Shown here piece by piece: positions 58,515-64,000 of a stretch of 64,000 nucleotides of DNA (the first letter of the stretch is position 1; each line of letters starts with the position of its first letter). The stretch covers positions 28,549,637-28,613,636 of the forward strand of contig NC_083339.1 in assembly GCF_019175385.1 (NCBI RefSeq). The letters are read 5' to 3'. This DNA is from Lycium barbarum. Lineage: Eukaryota > Streptophyta > Magnoliopsida > Solanales > Solanaceae. A program made the translations under genes and the position numbers. The notes under the pieces are model-generated. The model worked only from the letters and a program-made list of their open reading frames with translations. It had not been told where the DNA came from and ran no database searches.

Positions 58515-58526
58515 TGGTATCAGAGC
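58515..58526 (+). promoter_or_regulatory. Primer-binding site of element E (initiator tRNA-Met)
   Basis: TGGTATCAGAGC after an A-run that replaced the usual ACAAAAG at the LTR end. Confidence 0.9.
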
Positions 58527-58712
58527 AATTCCCTCCTAGGGTTGTCTACAGATCGTGTCCAGTAAAGTCTTGTTTATGGGTGTGTCGTGCACCACACTTA
58601 TAAATAGGAGTCTACAGGACATTTAGGAAATTGTCATTAGTTCTCTCTTAGATTGTGCGATAGAGCCGTGTGTTAAGAGCTTGCCTTCTAATAATTTGTT
58701 CTGATTTCAGTG

Positions 58713-59870
58713 ATGTCTCGCAAGAAGGCTACAGTTGCCCAGAAAGGCAAGGGAGTGGCTGGTGAGGCCACTAGCCATACTCAGCGGTCTGCTAGAGCTC
58801 TGGACAAGTCTCGGAGAGCCCGTCTGAGACTTCACATACTCCACCTCCAGCACCTGCCCCAGTGCCCCTAATTTCTCAGCCAGATGCACTAGACCAGGAT
58901 GTACGGGATGATGTCTAGCTATTGACCAGATTGGTGGCCGCTCAGGCTTAGCTGCAGGGAGTTAGTGTTAACCAGGCAGGCCGAGCTGGTAGTGCGAGGG
59001 TTAAGACTTTCGTCGGGTTAGACCCTCCCGAGTTTTCTATGTTAAAGCAAAATATGGACCTTAGGACTTTATTGATGGTATGCAGAGGACCTTGAGGGTT
59101 GTGCACGCTGATGAGGTCGAGTTCGTAGAGTTGGCTTCTTATCGGCTCTGTGATATTGCAGTACAGTGGTATCAGACTTGGGAGTTATCTAGGGGAGAGA
59201 ATGCCTCTCTAGCTATTTGGCGAAAGTTTTCAGATGCTTTTATTCGCCATTATTTACCACCAGAAGTCCGATGGGCCCGAGCAGATAAGTTTTTGCGTAT
59301 TGAGCAGGGCAATATGAGTGTTAAGGAGTATAGTGTATACTTTGACTTATTGGCTAGATATGCCCCAGCTATGGTGGCTGAGATGGATGATCGAGTCCAT
59401 CATTTCGTGGCTGGTCTAGGGCCATATTTGATCGATGAGTGTATAACAGTGGTGTTGCAGTCGGGTATGGATATTTCCAGTATACAGGCTTATGCGCAGA
59501 ATCTGGAAGATCATAAGCGCTAGCCGAGGACAGAGCATAAGCGTGACCGGGGCCGTGATAAGAGGGCTAGGTCTTTAGATATTGCTGGTGAGTTCAGAGG
59601 AAGACAGGGACAGCAGTATCTCCGATACCCATTTTATTCAGCAGGAAGTACAGCTCTGCGGTTTTCAGATACAAGATTTGATCAGCCTTTTTATTCCGGA
59701 GCAGAGTAGAGTTCTAGTGCTTTCGATTCTCAGTATCAGCAGAAGTTAGGACAGATGAAGCCACCCTTGCCACGGTGTGCTCAGTGTGGTAAGCAATATA
59801 CCGGACAATGTCAAGTGGGGTCAAATGCCTGTTATTCTTGTGGCCAACCAGGTCATATAATTATCCGTTA
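58713..59870 (+). pseudogene. gag: Element E gag relic
   Basis: The ATG at 58713 (MSRKKATVAQKGKGVAGEAT) follows TTCTGATTTCAG. A frameshift near 58800 and stops (58917, 58949) precede 59080-59520. That segment has VEFVELASYRLCDIAVQWY, FSDAFIRHYLPPEVRWARA, EYSVYFDLLARYAPAMVAEM and MDISSIQAYAQNLEDHK. Two zinc knuckles lie at about 59774-59865: CAQCGKQYTGQC (its H is lost) and CYSCGQPGHIII. It is better preserved than gag of A in the capsid part, but not functional. Confidence 0.87.
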
Positions 59871-60500
59871 GGAGATGGTGTAGGTATTACTCAGCCTACA
59901 GGGTCCGTAACTGGTTCTTCTTCTTTGGTACGCCCTTCAGAGCACGGTCCTCAGGCACCAGCAGGATGTGGTAGAGGGAGAGGTGGAGCACCTAGGTCGA
60001 ACGACCCTCACAACCGCATCTATGCATTAGCTGGTAGACAGGATCGTGAGTCATCTCCTGACGTTGTTACAGGTATATTGTCGGTATCCTCTTATGATGT
60101 GTGTCATTGATTGGTCTGAGTTATACTCTGTCATACATTACTCATTATGTTGCTAATCGTATTGAGGTGAAAGCTGAGCCAATTAAACCTTTTGAGATAG
60201 CCACACTGGTAGGGGACCCAGTGGTAGCTAGGCTGGTATATAGGAATTGTGTGATCATAGTTTGCGATCACTATACTACTGCTGATCTACATGAGCTGGA
60301 GATGCTAGATTTTGATGTTATTATGGGTATGGTTAGCTGGCTTCCTGTTATGCTAATGTTAATTGTAGAACGAAGATGGTTTGATTTTAGTTCCCGGGGG
60401 AACCAGTGCTAGAATGGAAAAGCAATACAGTGTCCCCGAGAAGTAGGTTTATTTCCTATCTCAAAGCAAGAAAGATGATTGCTAAAGGTTGTATTTATCA
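59871..60500 (+). pseudogene. Element E protease relic
   Basis: A Gly/Pro-rich linker (59880-60060, PQAPAGCGRGRGGAPRSNDP) leads to a broken active-site loop at about 60105-60150; the usual LIDPGSTLSYVT is out of frame. The intact flank is YVANRIEVKAEPIKPFEIAT, then VVARLVYRNCVIIV and LDFDVIMGM. The end reads LEWKSNTVSPRSRFISYLKA. Confidence 0.78.
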
Positions 60501-61230
60501 TTTAGTCCGAGTTCAAGACACAGAAGCAAAGCCGACAACCCTTCAATCTGTCCCAGTGGTGAACGAGTTCCCGGATGTATTTCCGGAAGAACTTCCAAGT
60601 CTTCCACCAAAACGGGGGATTGAATTTACCATTTATGTGTTGTCGGATACTAAGCCCATATCTATTCCCCCTTATCGAATGGCCCAGCAAAATTGAAGGA
60701 GTTAAAGGCGCAACTAAAAGACTTGCTTGAAAAAGGTTTTATTAGACCCAGTTCATTGCCATAAGGAGCGCCTATGTCATTCGTAAGGAAGAAAGATGGT
60801 TCCCTACGTATGTGTATTGACTACAGAAAATCGAACAAAGTGACGATAAAGAATAAATACCCACTTCCAAAGATTAATGATTTGTTTGATCAGTTGCAGC
60901 GTGCTAAGTGGTTCTCAAAAATTGATATGTGATCAGGGTACTACCAAGTGAGGGTTAAAGAACAGGACATCCCTAAAACAGCCTTCCGAACTAGATATGG
61001 CCATTACGAGTTTCGGGTAATGTCATTTTGGTTAACTAACGCCCCAGCGGTATTCATGAACTTGATGAATAATGTATTCAGGCCTTTCTTGGACCTATTT
61101 GTAATTGTGTTCATCAACGATATTCTGGTATATTCCAATCGGAGGCAGAGCATGCAGATCATCTACGTACTGTTCTGGGAATTCATCGGGCTCGGGAGTT
61201 GTATGCAAAATTTTCAAAATGTGAATTTTG
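60501..61230 (+). pseudogene. Element E reverse transcriptase relic
   Basis: Linker NEFPDVFPEELPSLPPKRGI and [14 protein letters not shown] (60560-60690). Broken frames at 60700-60940 hold the CLEKGFIRPS and SLRMCIDYR regions. Then comes [33 protein letters not shown] and [10 protein letters not shown]. The catalytic FIDD is changed to FIND (D to N, about 61117), and SFGLTNAP to SFWLTNAP. A stop replaces the R of DLRSGYHQ at 60929-60931. Confidence 0.87.
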
Positions 61231-61930
61231 GCTAAATTCTGTAACTTTTTGGGACATATTATTTCAACTGATAGTATTCGAGTAGATACCCAAAAGATTA
61301 AAGTTGTGAAGAATTGGCCAAGACCTATAACGCCTACAAAGGTCTCTAATTTCCTGAGGTTGGTTGGTTACTATAGAAGATTTATGGAAGGATTTTCGTC
61401 TATCTCTACACCACTGACAAAGCTGACCCAGAAATCGGCCAAATTTCAGTGGACAGATGCGTGTGAGCGCAGCTTTCAGGAACTGAAGGATAGGTTGACT
61501 TCGGCCCCAGTCCTGAAACTTCTAGAGGGGTCGGAGGGCTACGTTATTTATTGTGATGCTTTAGGTATTTGGCTAGGTTGTGTGTTGATGCAGCATGGCA
61601 AAGTTATTGCTTATGCCTAAAGGCAGTTGCGAAAACACGAGAAGAACTACCCGACTCATGACCTAGAGTTGGTTGCGGTTATTCATTCACTAAAGATGTG
61701 GAGACATTATTTATATGGTGTTCATATGGAATTTATACAGATCATAAAAGTATCCATTATATTTTCAAACAGAAAGAATTGAATTTGCAGCAGCGGCGGT
61801 GGTTAGAGCTATTAAAAGATTATGATATGAGCATTTTATACCACCCGGGAAAAGCGAATGTGGTAGCTGATGCTCTTAGCCGCAAATCCATGTTTTGTGT
61901 GATGTTCAATCAGAGAAGCGGGAGCTAGCT
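61228..61930 (+). pseudogene. Element E RT connection and RNase H relic
   Basis: 61228-61620 reads [60 protein letters not shown] and GYVIYCDALGIWLGCVLMQH. A stop lies at 61618. The tail 61740-61890 has [20 protein letters not shown] and [20 protein letters not shown]. RNase H acid residues are partly visible (YCDA, YTDH). Confidence 0.85.
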
Positions 61931-63255
61931 CAGAAACTTCAACAGCCAGCAAGCCTAGGAGTTCGCCTAATGGACTCGTGCAGTGCCGGAATCACTGTTC
62001 AGGACTCGACTGTTTCATTCTTAGTAGAGGAAGTCCAGAAGCACCAATATAACGACCCTGTGCTAGTTCATTATAAAGATTTACTTACTCGGAAGGAAAA
62101 GTCACAATTTGACGTTTCTGCAGATGGAGTCCTCAGATATCGAGGCAGATTATGTGTTCCTGATGTTGCAGGGCTAAGTCGACAGATCTTGGAGAAAGCC
62201 CATCATTCTCGTTATTCCGTCCATCCAGGAACAACAAACATTTACCATGATCTTAAATCTATATATTGGTGGGATGGAATGAAGAAGGGTATAGCGGAGC
62301 TTGTAGCCTAATGTTCTAATTTTCAACAGGTTAAGATGGAGCATTAGAAGCCCGAGGATTGCTGCAAGCCATAAAGATTCCAACCTGGAAATGGGATAGA
62401 CTTCATTACAGGCTTACCCCGTTCCCAGTGTAAGTATGACTCTATGTGGATAGACTCACAGAATCAGCTCATTTCCTGCCAGTCAGAACTATGTACTCAG
62501 CAGAAGATTATGCAAGGCTGTATATCAAAGAAATAGTGCGACTTAATGGTGTTCTAGTATATATTATTACCGATAGAGGAGCACAATTTACAACTAATTT
62601 TTGGAAGTCATTCAAAGAGGGCTTGGGGACACAGGTGAGGCTTAGTATAGTGTTCCATCCACAGACTGACGGACAGGCTAAGCACACTATCCAAACCCTT
62701 AAAGATATGCTGAGAGCGTGCATGTTAGATTTTGAAGGAAATTAGGATGATCATTTGCCACTTATTGAATTTGCGTACAACAATAGTAATCACTCCAGTA
62801 TTCAGATGGCTCCATATGAAGCTCTACACGGGAGGAAATGTGGATCACTTATTGGATGGTTTGAAGTGGAAGAGACAACGTTAGTAGGTCCAGATCTGAT
62901 CCAGCAAGAAGTAGAGAAGGTCAAGCTTATTCAAGATTGACTACTGATAGCTTAAAGCCGACATCTTATGCGGGCAATCATCGATGAAACTTGGAATTAA
63001 AAGTTAATGATTGGGTATTCTTGAAGGTGTCGCCGATAAAAGGTGTGATGAGATTTGGCAAGAAGGGGAAGCTTAGTCCCCGGTATATTGGGCCTTATAA
63101 TATTATGCGCAAGGTAGGCCAAGTACCTTATGAGTTAAATCTGCCTTCAGAGTTGGAATTAGTCAAGCCAGTGTTTCATATGTCAATGCTTCGTAAGTGC
63201 ATTGGAGATCCTTCCAGAATTGCGCCTGTAGACGATGTCCAGGTTACTGAGAAGT
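61931..63255 (+). pseudogene. Element E integrase relic
   Basis: 61970-62311 holds the N-terminal zinc-binding domain (HHSRYSVHPGTTNIYHDLKS, IYWWDGMKK), with CPNCQQ turned to CSNFQQ by mutation and a stop before it. The core at 62446-62745 has [33 protein letters not shown] and FHPQTDGQAKHTIQTLKDML; the catalytic E of QSERTIQ is replaced by K (QAKHTIQ). A stop at 62743 precedes LPLIEFAYNNSNHSSIQMAP. The C-terminal part 62991-63240 contains GPYNIMRKVGQVPYELNLPS. Confidence 0.87.
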
Positions 63256-63430
63256 TGTCCTATGAAGAAATACCCATTGCCATTCTGGATAGGCAAGTTC
63301 GAACACTTAGGACAAAAGACGCAGCCTCAGTTAAATTCATGTGGAGAAATAATAATAGGGAAGAAATGACTTAGGAAGCTGAGGAAGATATGAAGTCTAG
63401 GTACCCGCATTTGTTTCCACCTCCAGAAAA
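63256..63430 (+). pseudogene. Element E chromodomain tail
   Basis: LSYEEIPIAILDRQVRTLRT, VKFMWRNNNREEMT, then a stop in place of W, then EAEEDMKSRYPHLFPPPE. This is the same tail as in A and confirms the Tekay/Del placement. The W-to-stop change at 63372-63374 is a G-to-A transition. Confidence 0.83.
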
Positions 63431-63648
63431 CGTGCAGACGGAGCCACCAGCACCCTCAGGTACATATTGCTTCTAGGAAGGATTTCTTGGTCATGCGTGA
63501 CCAGTACAAATATTATTGTGGTATCCCTATGAGGCATTGTATAGTTTGGGTCGTGGTGATAGGATGGTAATGATACTGTTACAAGGGAAACTCTGGCAAA
63601 ATTTTCATAACATTCTTAAGAGCTTAACATTCGAGGACAAATGTTCCC

Positions 63649-63661
63649 AAGGGGGGAGGAA
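63649..63661 (+). promoter_or_regulatory. Polypurine tract of element E
   Basis: AAGGGGGGAGGAA directly before TGTTACACTTCG. 63475-63648 is the 3' UTR, ending CATTCGAGGACAAATGTTCC like A and B. Confidence 0.88.
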
Positions 63662-64000
63662 TGTTACACTTCGTAGCTTTGTACGTTAAGATTCGCTAGG
63701 TATTAGTCGTTCAATTGGGGACACAGGAGTTATTGTCAAAAATATACAAGACTATACATGCTTATCTTATGATTATGAGGGTTTAAGTTCATATAATAGG
63801 TCATGGAAGTGTTGGAGAACAAGTGAATCAAGGAGATTAAGTTTTCGAAACTTTGGAGAAAATTTGGATAAGGTTTTGTACGATAATTTTGGTCTAACTT
63901 GAGAGAAGAATATCTTTTAGTATATTAAAAGTTTTAAAGTAACACAGAAGCCTAAGTTCAGGAAGTCTAGTTTCCAACGCAACAAACTGTGCATCGATCG
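63662..64000 (+). repeat. 3' LTR of element E, cut by the window end
   Basis: Matches 50734 onward at nearly every base (GTACGTTAAGATTCGCTAGG and following). Only the U3 start is in the window. Confidence 0.93.

Overview
The window looks like repeat-rich intergenic DNA from a eudicot, most likely a member of the Solanaceae. The evidence is a fragment with the 3' end of the solanaceous TS-type SINE, plus plant Tekay/Del chromovirus and Ogre/Tat retrotransposons. I see no host protein gene, rRNA, tRNA gene or CRISPR. Every coding stretch I can assign belongs to a retroelement and is broken by stops and frameshifts. The one exception is a short piece of plastid atpA.

Left complex (1-36755). An Ogre/Tat-type Ty3-gypsy element starts left of the window: ORF1 relic, gag, protease, RT, two RNase H domains, integrase, a repeat-laden 3' UTR, and a 3' LTR from 34201. 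A Tekay-type element 'A' (6841-28608, target-site duplication CCTTT) split it between protease and RT. The RT/RNase H region of A was then hit twice. One hit is a reverse-oriented solo LTR 'D' (11960-14437, TSD CGTTC). The other is a complete LTR element 'B' (14692-23983, TSD GAAGC) whose 4.4-kb interior has no recognisable protein, a LARD-like non-autonomous element. B shares LTR ends, primer-binding site and pre-PPT sequence with A, so it probably depended on Tekay-type proteins.

Middle (36756-44996). A second Tat-like LTR start at 36756 leads into T-rich noncoding DNA. This contains a near-identical direct tandem duplication of about 2,266 bp (37188-41720) and, at its right end, a 5'-truncated TS-type SINE.

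Right complex (44997-64000). A minus-strand L1-type LINE with a C-terminal RNase H domain is cut in its ORF1 by a second Tekay-type element, 'E' (50734 to beyond the window). The 5' LTR of E carries two solo LTRs: 'F' (51948-54819, reverse) and 'C' (55023-57443, forward). F contains the atpA fragment.

The most interesting pattern is shared by the LTRs of A, B, C, D, E and F. Most have a good 5' splice-site-like motif (AAG|GTAAGT or AAG|GTATGT) soon after the TATA box. All have a strongly conserved downstream block, TACTGAC followed 37-39 nt later by an AG, most often in the context GCCCGCAG|GT. This resembles a branch point plus 3' splice site. All the repeat expansions, the plastid insertion and both LTR insertions in E fall between these marks. 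I propose a leader intron encoded inside the LTR; this is inference and needs RNA data. A second pattern is a set of hairpin-forming repeated modules in the noncoding parts of the Tat element.
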